From Isoetes taiwanensis (Eukaryota > Streptophyta > Lycopodiopsida > Isoetales > Isoetaceae): a stretch of 64,000 nt of DNA. The notes beneath the pieces were generated by a model. The model was given only the letters and a program-made list of their open reading frames with translations, was not told the origin of the DNA and did no database searches. The stretch is taken from the NCBI GenBank assembly GCA_021234155.1, contig JAJEKV010000047.1, forward strand, positions 3,793,323 to 3,857,322, read 5' to 3'. Of this stretch, positions 33,881-45,677 are shown piece by piece; the stretch's first letter is position 1; each line of letters opens with the position of its first letter. A program made the translations under genes and the position numbers.

Positions 33881-34897
33881 ATTCTAGAATGGGACTCGCA
33901 AGAAACCAATAGATAGATAGGCTTCTCATTCATCTCAGCAGATTTTCTACAATGGTGGACAGTGGGTAGCCGCACACATGCGAACTACCCATGAAAAATA
34001 AAGGGAAAATCCAATTATATCATTTGGACCCCAAAACAAATACAATGCTAATAGATGAGTGGCTGATGTACCTGTCGAAAGCTTATCACCGGGATTAAAA
34101 AACCCCGCCCTTTCGGGTTTTCGAGGAAAAACCCTAGTGATAAGCCTTCGGCAAGGGGCTTAGACAAACGTAAGGCATAGAATCGCTCCCAAAAACCCCC
34201 GCATGGAGAAGTCGAAATGGATGCCGCTCGCCAACCTGTACCTGCACATCACCAACACAACAAACGAGAAACATACCAGAGAATAGCATCACCCAGCGGG
34301 TGGAAAAACATGATAAACAGAACTTGTACAAAATATAATAAACAAAGAAGGGGGGAGGGTGGGTTCAAAGAGAATAAGGTACTGCTGAGAGAAGAGGAAG
34401 CGCCGATGAGACGTGGATGCAGAAACGCGCCTGAAATAGCGAACTCCCAACCCAAAACGGGCATGCGCCGCCCGCATGCATGCATGACATGCATGCTCGT
34501 CCCATTCTAGAATGGCGATCCGATGTCTCGGATCGATGCGATTCTAGAATGGGACTCGCAAGAAACCAACAAACCGCCCGACTACCAGAGAACTTCCTTA
34601 CAAACTAGGATCAAGGACGAGGTCACAGGACGAGGCCAAAGGCCGGTAAAGGATAGCAAGAAAGATACGCCAAATTGGCTAAACCAGGCAGGAAGAAGCC
34701 CCTCCCCTGCCTGGAAACAATTCAAAGAGAATAAGGTACTGCTGAGAGAAGAGGGAGCGCCGATGAGACGTGGATGCAGAAACGCGCCTGAAATAGCGAA
34801 CTCCCAACCCAAAACGGGCATGCGCCGCCCGCATGCATGCATGACATGCATGCTCGTCCCATTCTAGAATGGCGATCCGATGTCTCGGATCGATGCG
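33881..34897 (-). mobile_element. C3: two-unit copy of palindrome-capped repeat family, inside PDR intron
   Basis: On the minus strand a short unit (34897 to about 34545) is followed by a longer one (to 33881). Both start with the head CATCGATCCGA-GACA-TCGGATCG, then ATTCTAGAATGGGACGAGC; both end with the tail GCGAGTCCCATTCTAGAAT. The longer unit has a CACCCAGCGGGTG hairpin (34289-34301) and the conserved hairpin at 34074-34152. The first ~250 bp of the two units are nearly identical (GCATGC-rich run, GTTTTGGGTTGGGAGTTCGC, ACGTCTCATCGGCGC). No protein is encoded. It lies between PDR exons ending at 33852 and starting at 35082. Confidence 0.75.
34499..34555. repeat. Unit-junction palindrome of C3
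   Basis: The outer arms GTCCCATTCTAGAAT (34499-34513) and ATTCTAGAATGGGAC (34541-34555) are perfectly complementary. The inner arms CGATCCGA (34516-34523) and TCGGATCG (34528-34535) close a TGTC loop. This is the longest intact example of the junction palindrome in the window. Confidence 0.9.
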
Positions 34898-35740
34898 ACT
34901 GTTAGTTTTGCATCATCGCAACATTTGTGGTTCTTCAAGATTTGATTTCTGAAGTTAGATGAATGTTGGAATAATCCTGTAGCTAGAACTTGACATTTTT
35001 ATAAAGATGTGTTGTTTTTCATTGCAAATGAGCAGTTAGGGTCATTTCTTAAGCTCTTTTAGTTTTCTTATTAATTGGCAGGCCTCTGTCCAGAGAAAAG
35101 TAATGGCAGCCTACATCTTGGAGGTACGTGCTCTTTACACATGTCAATTGTTATTACGTAGGTTGTGGAAGACAAATTGCAAATGTTCTTTGTACTTCCA
35201 GATTTCTTGAGCTCTTTTATTTTGTTTATTACGTTAGCAAGCAGACCTCTGTCCAAAACAAAGTAGTTCCAGCCGATATTTTGACGATAGGTGCTCTTAG
35301 TGCAAGTTGATTTGATTTATATGACGTGGGACGTGGAACACATATTGCGGATGTTGTATATACTTCCAGATACTTCCAGATTTTGTGCTGCAATGAGGAT
35401 TGGTGGCCAGAAAAAACGTGTCGCAATTGGTAGGTGAGAAAATTTTGCTTACAACATTCTTCTACCTTAAAATCTCTGTTTTTATGTGCTGGGAAAAATG
35501 GTTGTAGGGCTGATGAAGACTTTATTCGTGCATTAGATAGCTCCACGGGCTGTCGAACTATATCAAAAGCTTGCAACAGTTTGTACATGTAATCCACATC
35601 AATGACATCTTTCCTTTAGCCTGCTCCAATCTTTTCAACAACATACTTCTACTATTTGAGGGCCAAGTTGTCTACTACGAGCTGCGAAAATATATATTGG
35701 ACTTTCTTGAGATTTGTCCTTCAAGTATCCAGATAGGAAA

Positions 35741-36629
35741 GATCTTGTTTGATATATTATTGTATGCTGATACGAATATTCAATGGAAAAAAAAATATTT
35801 GAACAATCTTTGTCTTCTATTGCTTTTGTGACCTTTCAAAAATAAAAGTATTGATAATAAGAAAAATCAAGATTTGAAAACAAATGAACAGTATGTTGAA
35901 ATATACCAGTTAATCACCACGCATCACACTTTGGAATCATGTGGTAAAAATACATGTCAAAGCTCTCCAACTTTATCATGTTAATATATTGAGGAGGAAT
36001 ACTATTATCTCTTACCACATCACCAAACTTGATACATGAAGCACGATTATATATCCATATTCAAAATCATGTATACTTACAATGTTCTATAATCGTATTG
36101 GTATCATGGAAAAAAAAAGCATACTATTTTGTCACATTCAAAGTCAGACACATTTATAACGTTGTTTAAACGTATTGGTAGGTATCATACTGCATACTAA
36201 TTTATCTGAACCAAGCATAATTTTATCAATGATTAATCGCTATAAACTATTATAACAGCTATCCACTTAAGGTTACAATGATGATTAACCGCTATAAAAC
36301 ATCATATGCACTCAAAATTACAACATCTATAAACTAAAGATGGTAAATGTGACCAAATATCAACTCGATAAACTTGATAAGTTAAGTAGTGGCAAACATC
36401 ATATATTTAAGTTGTCATAAAAACCACCTATAAATAATTATCTTTCAAGACCATGTGAAGAAACAATATTTGTTTGTCACGTTATGAAATTGCATTGATG
36501 AACTATATTGTATAACTAGACATGGTTTGTAAACTTTTTGGCCCACATACCAGTATTGATTTTAAGAATTGGTTTTCATTAAGAAACTAATAGAAAAAAA
36601 TCATACTAATTCAATTTTGGGGGCCTTGT
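35741..36629. other. No feature recognised
   Basis: AT-rich sequence downstream of the PDR remnant. Words such as AACCGCTATAAAAC / AATCGCTATAAACT recur loosely near 36230-36300, but I see no gene or defined element. Confidence 0.4.
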
Positions 36630-37345
36630 GATATGCCTTAACATAATGCATAGAATAGCATAGGTCAAAATTGTTGACTTGCGCTTTACCAAATGCTTGG
36701 GGGTGATTCACACTTGTTGACTTGAAAATTGTTGACTCACACTTTGGGTAAAAGCATGTTAGGGTGTCCCTTAAAAAGTATTATTTAGTGACCAAAAAAG
36801 TACCTAAAAAGGTAGCCAGGACTGGGTACTGGGTACCTATGTAATATTGCAATAAAAGAAATGTTTTAGAACTTTTGTATATATTTTGGTCTCCGATAGC
36901 ATAATCTTTATCTTAACTTTGTATATTAACACACTCTTGACTTTTATTTTGGATTTTTGTATTAGTTTTAATAAAAAGAAAAATGATAAAGTACCCAGTT
37001 CTGAAGTACCTAGTGTATGTACTTTTGCAGGTTCCAAAAGTGGTACACCCTAACATGCTTTTACCCCTTTACTAAACATGTTGTACACAATATGCCTTAA
37101 CATAATTCATTCAATAGCATATGTCAAAGTTGTTGACTTACGCTTTACCAAATGCTTGGGGGTGATTCACACTTGTTGACTTGAAAATTGTTGACTTACG
37201 CTTTACCAGACATGTTGGTCAATGACAGTCAAACTTTTGCTTAGGGGTGATTCACACTTGTTGACTTGAAAATTGTTGACTCACGCTTTACCAAACATGT
37301 TGTACACAATATGCCTTAACATAATCCATTCATTTGGCATTTGTT
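36630..37345. repeat. TTGAC-rich tandem repeat, interrupted by a MITE
   Basis: Units with ATATGCCTTAACATAAT, TTGTTGACTT(A/G)CGCTTTACC, AAATGCTTGGGGGTGATTCA and CACTTGTTGACTTGAAAATT recur at about 36632-36745, 37085-37200 and 37225-37345. Each unit carries several TTGAC cores, the WRKY W-box core when followed by C or T, giving roughly ten in 400 bp. No TATA box or ORF start lies close by, so regulatory activity is not shown. Confidence 0.7.
36746..37066. mobile_element. MITE, 321 bp, perfect 22 bp TIRs
   Basis: The left end 36746-36767 (GGGTAAAAGCATGTTAGG...) and the right end 37045-37066 are perfect reverse complements over 22 bp. CTTT flanks both sides (36742-36745 and 37067-37070). The host tandem repeat shows the empty site elsewhere as CGCTTTACCAAACATG, which supports CTTT as a 4 bp target duplication. 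The interior is AT-rich with no ORF. The superfamily is uncertain: 4 bp is unusual for PIF (3) or hAT (8). Confidence 0.85.
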
Positions 37346-37790
37346 GATTTGGTAACATGTGGAACATTGAATGCATGTGGGATATTTGAGCCCATTACTA
37401 AAAAGGAAGGGTGGACGGGGATTACATTTTGAAAGGTCATGACACTCTGGCATGTAACTGAAGATTACAAGCCAGAGAGCCATAGCCTTTCATCATTTAA
37501 TCTCTATCCGCACTCTTCAATGAAGCAGCAAAAAATTATTTATATATCCGCACGAATTTTGTAATATATGCATGTGGGATATTGCTAACTTTGTGTTAGC
37601 TTCGTGCTAATTTTGGGGTTGCTCTTTTGATCATATGGGATATTTTGTGGCCAAAGCATGCGGGATATTTGAGCCCATTATAACGGGAACTGCATATTAG
37701 AGAATTATAAAGTTCTTTAAATGTTTGTGGTGTTGATAAATACCAAATTACAATAAAAAGGGATCTAATATTAAAAAAACATACAACAGT
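37346..37790. other. No feature recognised
   Basis: Spacer between the W-box-rich repeat and the 3' end of the FCP1-like gene. The phrase GCATGTGGGATAT(A/T)TGAGCCCATTA occurs twice (about 37374 and 37658), a possible short duplication. It probably includes that gene's 3' UTR on the minus strand. Confidence 0.4.
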
Positions 37791-39150
37791 TTAGGACAAG
37801 TCCATGGTCTTTAGTACCTCCAACACTTTTGTGCTTTTTTCATCATACTGATTTCGAAAATGCACAGACCTCTGTACATAAGCAATTACGTTCACTTCTG
37901 TTATTAGCTTCTCCAAGTAAGGTACCATAGTCTTCAACAGATAATCATCGTCATTTATGTCAGGCATGAAGGACCTTGGTGTGATGCAGGAATCTGCATT
38001 ATTCTTAAAATTCACGTACCTGTAAGGATCAATCAGCAAAGTTGTCCTCATGCTAAATTCTGGACATTTCTCATAAACTTTTGTCAATTTTTTGATGTAG
38101 CAAGAAGTTCCTCCATTCATTTTCAAAGGATGCACCATCCATTTAAAAGAAACTTATCCACTAAGGACTGATGAATGAAAGACCTCAGGCAGCTAATCAC
38201 TGAGTGATTGGAAGACCATATACCAACATCAAAATGTTCGGTGACGAAATGCATGAACTGCACTGCCCCTGGCCTGACAGCAAGAATCTCTTTTCTTGAT
38301 GGAAGAAGTTGGACACCTTCCACCACATCAGGTACTGCTTTAGCCTTCTGCCTGTTTAAAAATAAAAAGAATGAGCAGAAAGAAAAAGTATTGAGCACTA
38401 TGTAATTGCAAAGGTCATTAGCAATTATCCCTTTGTGAATTTCCTCCATACTTTTGTATGCTGTTGTTGCCTCCAAAAGTTCCCTTTCCTTAAAAACAGC
38501 ATTGACGACAAGAATGTAATGACATTGGAGTGCTCACACCTGGCTTTTGCTACTTCAATTTGTTGTTTTGCCCCATCCACCTCGTAACTGCACTTCTTCC
38601 ACAACTTCCTTTTTTCCTTCATTTCACTGGCTGCACTTTTAACTTTAACATTCAAGTCATCCTTCTGCTTATCTAACTCAGCAATCAAGGAGTTGATGAC
38701 AGAATAGTCCACTACACAACCAACAATGTTTGTATGAGGAAATAAGGACTCATACTCATCTTCTTTCTCAACCTTAGCTGTAACACTTTTCTTCGTTTTA
38801 ACCACAAATGACTGCCAGTTAATCTCTTGTCCTCTCACATGCAAAGTGAATGCCCGTGCAAAAAACTTCCCAATCTCTCCAACACAAACATCAGTTCTTT
38901 CGTAATATCTTCTGTAGATGTTCATAAACTGATCCACAAATAGTGGATTCATTCAACTAGACTTATAAATTTGCTTGGTACCCACCAGTTTTACACAGCC
39001 AAATATTTTGCTTATCTCATCTTCAGCCACATCTGCCTTTCTTACATCTGAAGAGGTCATGCCCTCAGAAGGCAACACAGATGTGTCAAACATCCTCCTT
39101 GCTTCATCTTTGTCTATGGTCACTTTAGGTTGAGTTTTCTTTGTTGCCAT
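37791..39150 (-). pseudogene. FCP1/NIF-like HAD phosphatase-domain gene, probably broken
   Basis: The N-terminal frame (39150-38953; MATKKTQPKVTIDKDEARRM) ends in TGA but continues in the same frame from 38952 (MNPLFVDQFMNIYRRYYER), so it looks like one reading frame broken by a stop. A coiled-coil segment (LIAELDKQKDDLNVKVKSAA...) ends near a donor at about 38540 (GCCAG|GTGTGAG). After introns, an exon behind TTTTTAAACAG (about 38355) gives KEILAVRPGAVQFMHFVTEH, FDVGIWSSN, then TLLIDPYRYVNFKNNADSC, FMPDINDDDYLLKTMVPYLE. These match the NIF/FCP1 blocks RPGxxxFL, (I/V)xxTAS, VxIIDNSP..F and D.DLxxLxPFL. The DxDx(T/V) nucleophile motif expected before RPG was not found. FCP1/SCP proteins dephosphorylate RNA polymerase II CTD; here activity is doubtful. 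Confidence 0.6.
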
Positions 39151-39856
39151 TCTATCCCTGCACCATCTTTGAAATTATATATCAGTGGAAGTTCTTCATT
39201 GTGTCTGCAAAAAAAACCAATCCAAATCATAGCACTAAGTATCCTGAACAGTACTAACTTTAAGAGCTTAGCAATGAACTACTACTTTTTCCAAATTATT
39301 ACTAATTGTCATCAACACCAATTACGTTGAGCCTACTGTCTGCAAAATAACAAATGCTTAGCATGTCATGCTAAATAGCAGCTAACTCTTTCTAACTTAG
39401 CACTGAACTTCATCTTCTTAGCAACCGCCGTTAATAACAATTTGAGCCTGCAAGTAGTACAAAATTTGCGTTGTTAATGTACCTCTGCTACTTAGCAAAT
39501 GTTGTCTGCAAACATAGAACGAAATCACTAAGTAACTCGTACACAACACATACTAACTCGTTAGCATCAACTACTGAACTTGCACGACCAAACATTATTG
39601 CGCTGTACTTTCCGCTGATGCCAAGCCCAAAAAATTCTAGCTTGAAATATCACACTAATAAAGAGATGAATCAAAGCAAGACGGAATGCAATCCTCCACA
39701 CCTGTTACATTAACCTTTGTCCTCAATATAGAAGCATGAAATATAATAGAATGAGACCATTTCCACATTATTTACCATTCCCAAAGATTTGTCAACAAAG
39801 ATTAGATGCTTACCACTAAAACAACTTTTCTTGAGTATGAAAAATTGTCCAGATGA
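39151..39856. other. 5' flank of FCP1-like gene, no gene recognised
   Basis: AT-rich sequence upstream of the FCP1-like ATG (minus strand). The words CTTAGCA/CTAACTT recur several times between 39230 and 39600. There is no clear TATA box and no second ORF with a recognisable motif. Confidence 0.4.
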
Positions 39857-40172
39857 GCAATTTGATCCGAGCTCTTTACCAAGCAGGGTAATGGGATTTT
39901 GATTGACTGGCAATCGATTGTTTAGAATTGTATAAATAACCGAATTCGATAATTACTGCTATGGAAGCAGCACAGTCACAACAATTTAATCCGGCCAGTT
40001 AACCAAGCAGGGAAATGGGATCTCGATTGGGGCTTTTGTTGAATCTAATGACTGGCAATTGATTGTTTAAAATGGTACAAATAACGGATTTCGATAATTA
40101 CCGTTGTAGGAGTAGTACAGTCACAGCAATTTGGTCCGGCCAGTTAACCAAGCAGAGTACAGAGATTTCGAT
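39857..40172. repeat. Tandem repeat, about 125-146 bp unit, 2.3 copies
   Basis: Units start with (A/G)ATCCG(A/G)GC/CAG, then ACCAAGCAGGG(T/A)AATGGGAT, ACTGGCAAT(C/T)GATTGTTTA and AGCA/GTA..CAGTCACA(A/G)CAATTT. Copy 1 is about 39861-39988, copy 2 about 39989-40131 (with a 20 bp extension), and copy 3 stops after about 45 bp. Noncoding. Confidence 0.8.
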
Positions 40173-41416
40173 GGGGAGTAGCTATGTTTCTGAATCCAAT
40201 CCAAGAAACTCCAAGAAAGAAGGAAAGGAAGAAAGATTCGACAGTTTAGGATCCCATGGGCAGGATTTAGTGCCAAAATAAAATTTAAAAATTCAGTTAC
40301 ACCCCGTTACTTAGCGCTATTATTTAGGGCTAAAAATGGCGTCATTTATGCCACCCATAGCGTGCGAGGACCCCGTTAGATTCTTTTTTTCCAAGATCTA
40401 TGGCCAAGGAAATTAGATAAGGCCAAGAAATAACATGAGATTTTGTTCTTCACAATTGCTCGTGGTTGTGGGTTGTTAAACTGCATCTGTTTCTTGATTG
40501 CTTTGATTTCTTGTCTGCTTTCATCCCATGTTGACCTTGCTATGTTTCCCTGTAGATTCGTGTGTAGCCCTAAACATGCTCTAGCATGGGCTGTTCATCT
40601 CTAGACAGTTTACCTTTGCCGCTAGCTATTTCATTTCCACTCTCATTTTATTTCCTTATTGTGGCCCGTAGTCCTATTTTATTGCTTCTCTGCCGTAAGA
40701 TTCATGCCTACAAGCAGCAAACCCATGGTGAAGATTTTATAAAAAGAAGTTTTGGCTTGGTTGTCCCTTCATAGCTTTCTTACATGTCGTTTCTGGGGCT
40801 CCCTTACATTGCAATGGCCTCTAAATCTATGCCCTATAGAACCCTGGGTCTAGGAATGTTTATTGTGTGACACGCAGAAAAGATCCTCTTCTTCTGCTTC
40901 TTCCGCCGCACCAGAACTCCAGATGTATTTCATTTGAAGACGCAGTTCCCATACAGAGCTCCATAATGGCTTCGTCATTTGTGCAAACAATCTGGATTCT
41001 GTTGAATCCGACAGCCCAACAAGAACCCTATCGAATGACATTGATCAGAACACCTAATGTTTCGAATATAGCTTTTGGCTCTAGTAGATGTAACCTTCCT
41101 TGCCAGGAGCCTGTTGATTAATTGTATCTATGTTGAAGGACCACGAATTTGAAGCGTGACAAACTTTGAGCTTATGCAATATCAATTTGGAGCTTGGACT
41201 CACGGTTTACTCCATATCTGCATCTCTTTGTAGCTGGTATGAATAGCTAGTAAGAGTAACTTGCGTATTTTCTCTTGTTCAATATATTTGTGCTTATCTT
41301 GAAAAGTGAGCTTTATGCTGTGGAAAGTAGTTACCTTGTTTATGCTTCTTGCGCTTTCTAGAGTGTACACTCATAGCTCAGCTTTTCATATTTGATTTGC
41401 AGTAGCTGGCCTACAT
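40173..41416. other. No gene assigned; left flank of LINE-1
   Basis: Short open frames occur on both strands. One on the plus strand at 40966-41119 (MASSFVQTIWILLNPTAQQE...) has protein-like composition but no family I recognise. The sequence from about 41390 to 41416 is the pre-insertion host sequence of LINE-1. Confidence 0.35.
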
Positions 41417-41744
41417 CATAGTCATTAAACTTTTTTTTTTTTTTTTTTTTTTTTTTAATTGAAGGCATAAGTATGTATTAAGAGTATATGTTAAAGTACA
41501 AAGATCGAAAAGCTCCAAGAGTAGAACTTTTTTAGAAAAAAGACCTTTAGGAAAGGGTAGGTCGTGAACCCTGATAAGATAAAACTAACCAAAAGCATAA
41601 AAGTAGTTATAACTTTAAAAGTATCTGGTAGTCTGAAACAGTTAAATCATCTCTGGATGGGCAGAACTCATTGTACACCCGAGTACCTCCTTTTCTTTGG
41701 CTCTCTTTTTAAATGGTCCTTTCTCCCCATGCCTTTGTTGGCTA

Positions 41745-44700
41745 CTATGAACAGACAGTAGGGGCATTTGCACTTATGGGCCATTCCCGGATTGAATCAT
41801 CCTTCTTATCCTTGGCGATTACGTAATGTTTCTCCTCTCGTCCGGATAAGCGGTGCAAGCACAGCTTGCATTGGCAATTGTCTCCATGCTCGTTGGGTAT
41901 TTCAACCCCAAATTGTTTCAGCCACTGTGCATTCGCATGGAGATTCATTCTCCTCCACCTCAGTCTTTTGAACATGATAAGTGTATTTCCTGCACACAAG
42001 ACAAAACTAACATAAGAACCTTAGTACTGATTACCAAAGATTTCCACTACCCAATTTATGTCATATTGGGCTTGCTTAATGATAGCATTAGGCCAGATTA
42101 TTTCTTCATTGAATATCAGGGTATTCCTTCCTTTCCACATTCTCCAAAGAAGAATGTATCTCCTCCATTCCACTGGGTTCTCAGGGAAAAGGATCTCGCC
42201 TATTTGCATATTGGCCACCCAGAATATTAAGTCCCGCTTTACGCAAGCTCCAAGGTCCATTCTGCCCATAAGCAGTTTTTAAAAAGGTGTTCTTCATCTT
42301 CCTGGTCCTGCATGCATCTGACACATATATTAGAATCCGACATATTCAGCCTCCACCTTTTTCTGTTCGTGGCCAAAGCTTTATGCCAAAGCTGCCACAT
42401 AAAGGCCTTAATCTTTGGATGAATTGGGCTTTTCCACATGTATTTCAAGTTCTTAGAAGCCCTCGTCCGATCGATATTCCATTTTCTATGGATAGAGCTT
42501 TCTTGGTCCCTATTGAGGTACATGTATGCCAGGTTTACTCTATATCCACAGAAGCCATTGATATGCCAAAGGACATCTGTATCATGCCAGACTCCTACTG
42601 TCAACCTTTGGGTGATACTATTGAACAGCTGCTTGGAATCATCTCCTAGATTTGCTATGCCGGAATCTCGATAGACAAAATCATCGCGAATATCTCTTAT
42701 ATAAGTAATTCCATTGTTGGTCCATTGCTTGGCTAGAGTAGGGAAATTAGTAGCCGCATTGTGTTTTAGGGTCATCCAAAATGAGAGAGGGACTCCAGAA
42801 AATTGGTTGGTCTTGGGAAAGGCCTTCTTTCCATGTATACATACCCTTTACCTTCTGCCATGCCCTAATCCACTTCTTGATAATCAGAGGTAATGTAGTG
42901 GGAATGGTAAATTCAAAGTAGATGCTATGGGGCAGTTTGCATCTTGAGATTCCTCCAACCAAAGGGGTGGCATTTACGATATAGTGGGAGATTAGTGTGC
43001 TCACGTGGTGATTGATTTGATTATTGCAAGCTCTATAAAAATACTTAGCAGCCGGTCAAGTAAGAGCACTGCTTCTCAATATTAATAACTCCCGCACCTC
43101 CCATCTTCTTGTGCTTGCAACATTCTTCCATAGAGATAGGAATCCAAAGATCTTCTCGCTTGTCCCTCCTGCAATGAATCTGCCAATAATCCCTTGCATT
43201 TTAGTTAGAACCTTCTTGGGTGCCACCATAATGGAAGATTGGTAAACCTGAGAGGAGGAGATGACTGAATTTGCCAAAATGGCTCTCCCATTTTTAGAAA
43301 GAAATTTGGAATTAAGGGAGTCCACTTTTTTGTAGAATTTATCAAGTAAGTCATCCCAAAGCTCACCAGCATTAGTTCTAATAGCATATGGAATGCCTAA
43401 AATTTTAGTTTTAGTAGTGGGAGAGAGGTACATACAACCGAAATTTGTAGCTGCTTGCTCACCCTCGTGTTGATGCCTTGAAATAAGTTTAGTCTTGGTA
43501 GGGTTGATTTTGCATCCCGAACACTTACCAAAATCTTCTAGAACAGCTTGGGTGTGCTGAATGGATTGTGCTTCCAAATGAAGAAAGAGAAAAGTGTCAT
43601 CTGCAAAGTGAACATTTAAGATATCTCCAGCCTCCTGGGAGGGGAGACTAAGACCTTTGATCAGATGTAAATCCTTGGCTCTCTTGAAGTGGCTGTTCAG
43701 GCCTTCCATTATAATTAGAAAGAGGAAGGGTGCAAGGGGGCATCCTTGCTTAACCCCCCTTTTAATGTCAAAAAAGGGGCTACACTCCCCATTAATGAGA
43801 ACAGCAGATCTAGAGTTGCTGAGGATAGCTTGAAAAACTGAAATGACCCTATCAGAGAAGCCTAGCTTCTTGCAACACCAACATAGAAAAGCCCAACTTA
43901 CTGTGTCAAAGGCTTTTGTAATATCCAATTTGAGGAGACCAATTGACTGATTAGAATCTTTGGCCCAAGAGATTCCTAAAGAAGCAGCAGCAACATTATC
44001 TAGAATGTACCTGCCCCTCAAATAGGCACTTTGAGTGTTGCTGATGACCTCTTCAAGGATAGGCTTGAGTCGAGCAGCCATGGTACCTGAAATTAACTTA
44101 TAAACCACATTGGTTAGGGAAATAGGTCTGTAATCAGAAAATGTAGTTGGGAGATCAATCTTTGGGATGAGAGCAATCAGACTTGTGTTAATCCTGCAGT
44201 CCAACTTCTTAGTTATCATAAATTCGTTAGCAAGGGATACAATATCCTTACCCAGAATTTCCCAAGATTTCTTGAAGAATTCAGCTGAAGGCCATCGGGG
44301 CCCGGAGTTTTACCATTTTCCATTCCCCAAGAACCTTCAAATTTTCTCATAACTAAAAGGCCTAGACAGATCACATTCATCGATCAAGAACTTTTTCCCC
44401 GATACACACAAAGTTCTCAATATCCTCCCTACTAATATTTTCCTCGGTCCCCATAATCCCGAGAAATAAGTTTTGGCAAATTCTTGAGTTGCAAATCATT
44501 GTCAATGCTATTGCCTTCCCACGTATCTTCAGATATGATTTCTCTTAATCCTACCCTTAGCTTTGATGAAGAAATATTTCAATTGCTCCTCTCATCTTCT
44601 TTGAGCTCCTTAACCTTTGCTTTAATTTTCCAAAATTTGGCAATTCTCGATCTCTTCTCTTTCTATTTGAAGTTTGATTTCATCTTTGAGTTGATCCCGG

Positions 44701-45677
44701 GCTACATCCAACCGGGATCTCAAATCCCTCAAGATGAGCAAATGTTACTTCTATGAACTTCCTTCCCCAAACCTTAAGCCAATTCTTGATTCTTTTGGAT
44801 ACCCTTACCCACCAATCCATCCATCCTGTGTTTACCATTAGGTCTCCTCTCTTGAGAAACAATCACGCAGATTAGGGCGTAAATTCATCGAGCTCAAGAA
44901 GATTAGTATTAAGTTTGAAAAAAGAATTTCTCTTCCTTTGAGCAGTGTTTCCACAGATATTGATGAGCTGTGGAAAATGATCAGAAATTGTATAGTTGGT
45001 GAGATTCGTGACTCTAGTGCTATTATTCCATAGGGCCTCACTGAGGTAAAATCTATCATGAAGGCGTGACAGCCTGGTCTCTCGTGGTCATTCCAAATAT
45101 AGGACTGGGGGTAACTCGCTAGGCTAGAGAGGTGATGAGAGTAAAGGAGAGAGTTCCAGCCAGCAAATTCATTATCAGTCAGGGGCCTAAAATTGGCACT
45201 TCTCATATAACTATGGGTGACCATGTTAAAGTCACCCGCTAAAATACACTCATCATAAGGAATTCTCTCTAGACTCCCATTTAATAACCTCCCAAAGGCC
45301 GACTCTCTCTCGAGGGTCATGATAGGCATAGACATTGGTAAAGGCAATCCTCCCCGTCACCAACTTTTCCATGAATGATTTGCCATCTCTTCATCAAGTA
45401 TCATTTACCATCCGAATGTCATCAAAGTTAAGCCTGTTACTCCAAGCAATGGTGATTCCAAAGAAGTGTTGTTAGTTTTGAGAGACCAAGGTCTTTGAAA
45501 ATCATCAGGAAGAACATCTTTAATAATGGAATTAATGTTGTCATCATGAATCTTGTGCTCTTGAAAGAAAATAAAATCCAGATTCATAGAACAGAGGCAA
45601 ACCTTTAGTCTACCTCTTTTGATATTCGAATTGATGCCTTGGATATTCCAAGTAATACCTTTAAGACTTATATCCAT
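41745..45677 (-). pseudogene. LINE-1 ORF2: endonuclease-reverse transcriptase-zf-RVT, frameshifted
   Basis: The ATG at 45677 overlaps the end of the preceding ORF by 17 nt. APE-type endonuclease: KGITWNIQGINSN, DFIFFQEHKI, and later ILAGDFNMV. The middle of the endonuclease shifts frame (stops near 45405; IAFTNVYAYHDPRERVGLW in another frame). Reverse transcriptase (44219-43056): LIALIPKIDLPTTFSDYRPI, SLTNVVYKLISG, LKLDITKAFDTV, GVKQGCPLAPFLF and the catalytic box FADDTFLF. Thumb: FLSKNGRAILANSVISS. The zinc-binding zf-RVT domain (42775-42239) has HPKIKAFMWQLWHKAL and CVRC....H..NC. A tail (42269-41745) follows with further shifts. No RNase H was recognised. Confidence 0.9.

Larger units (their letters stand above)
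33726..35740 (+). pseudogene. PDR-type ABCG transporter pseudogene, partial
   Basis: PDR/ABCG proteins are full-size ATP-driven exporters of the plant plasma membrane. Pieces of the first nucleotide-binding domain occur in order. Exon 33726-33852, framed by TTTCAG and GTAAGC, has AYVSHHDLHIGEMTVQETLE (PDR AYISQHDLHIGEMTVRETL). Exon 35082-35123 is flanked by CAG and GTACGT. At about 35379-35434 lies MRIGGQKKRVAIG (the LRGISGGQKKRVTTG signature, with ISGGQ now RIGGQ). At 35511-35740 is a Walker B/LDSST region, DSSTG, then FVHVIHINDIF and LLLFEGQVVYYELRKYILDF in a shifted frame. The Walker A exon, both transmembrane domains and the second half are missing; frameshifts and a TAA are present. An exon-containing segment (35046-35200) is tandemly duplicated at about 35207-35375. 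Element C3 sits between the first two exons. Confidence 0.8.

Noticed and set aside
40867-41121. 84-codon plus-strand frame
   Set aside because: The middle looks protein-like, but there is no recognisable family, and an antisense frame of similar size exists.
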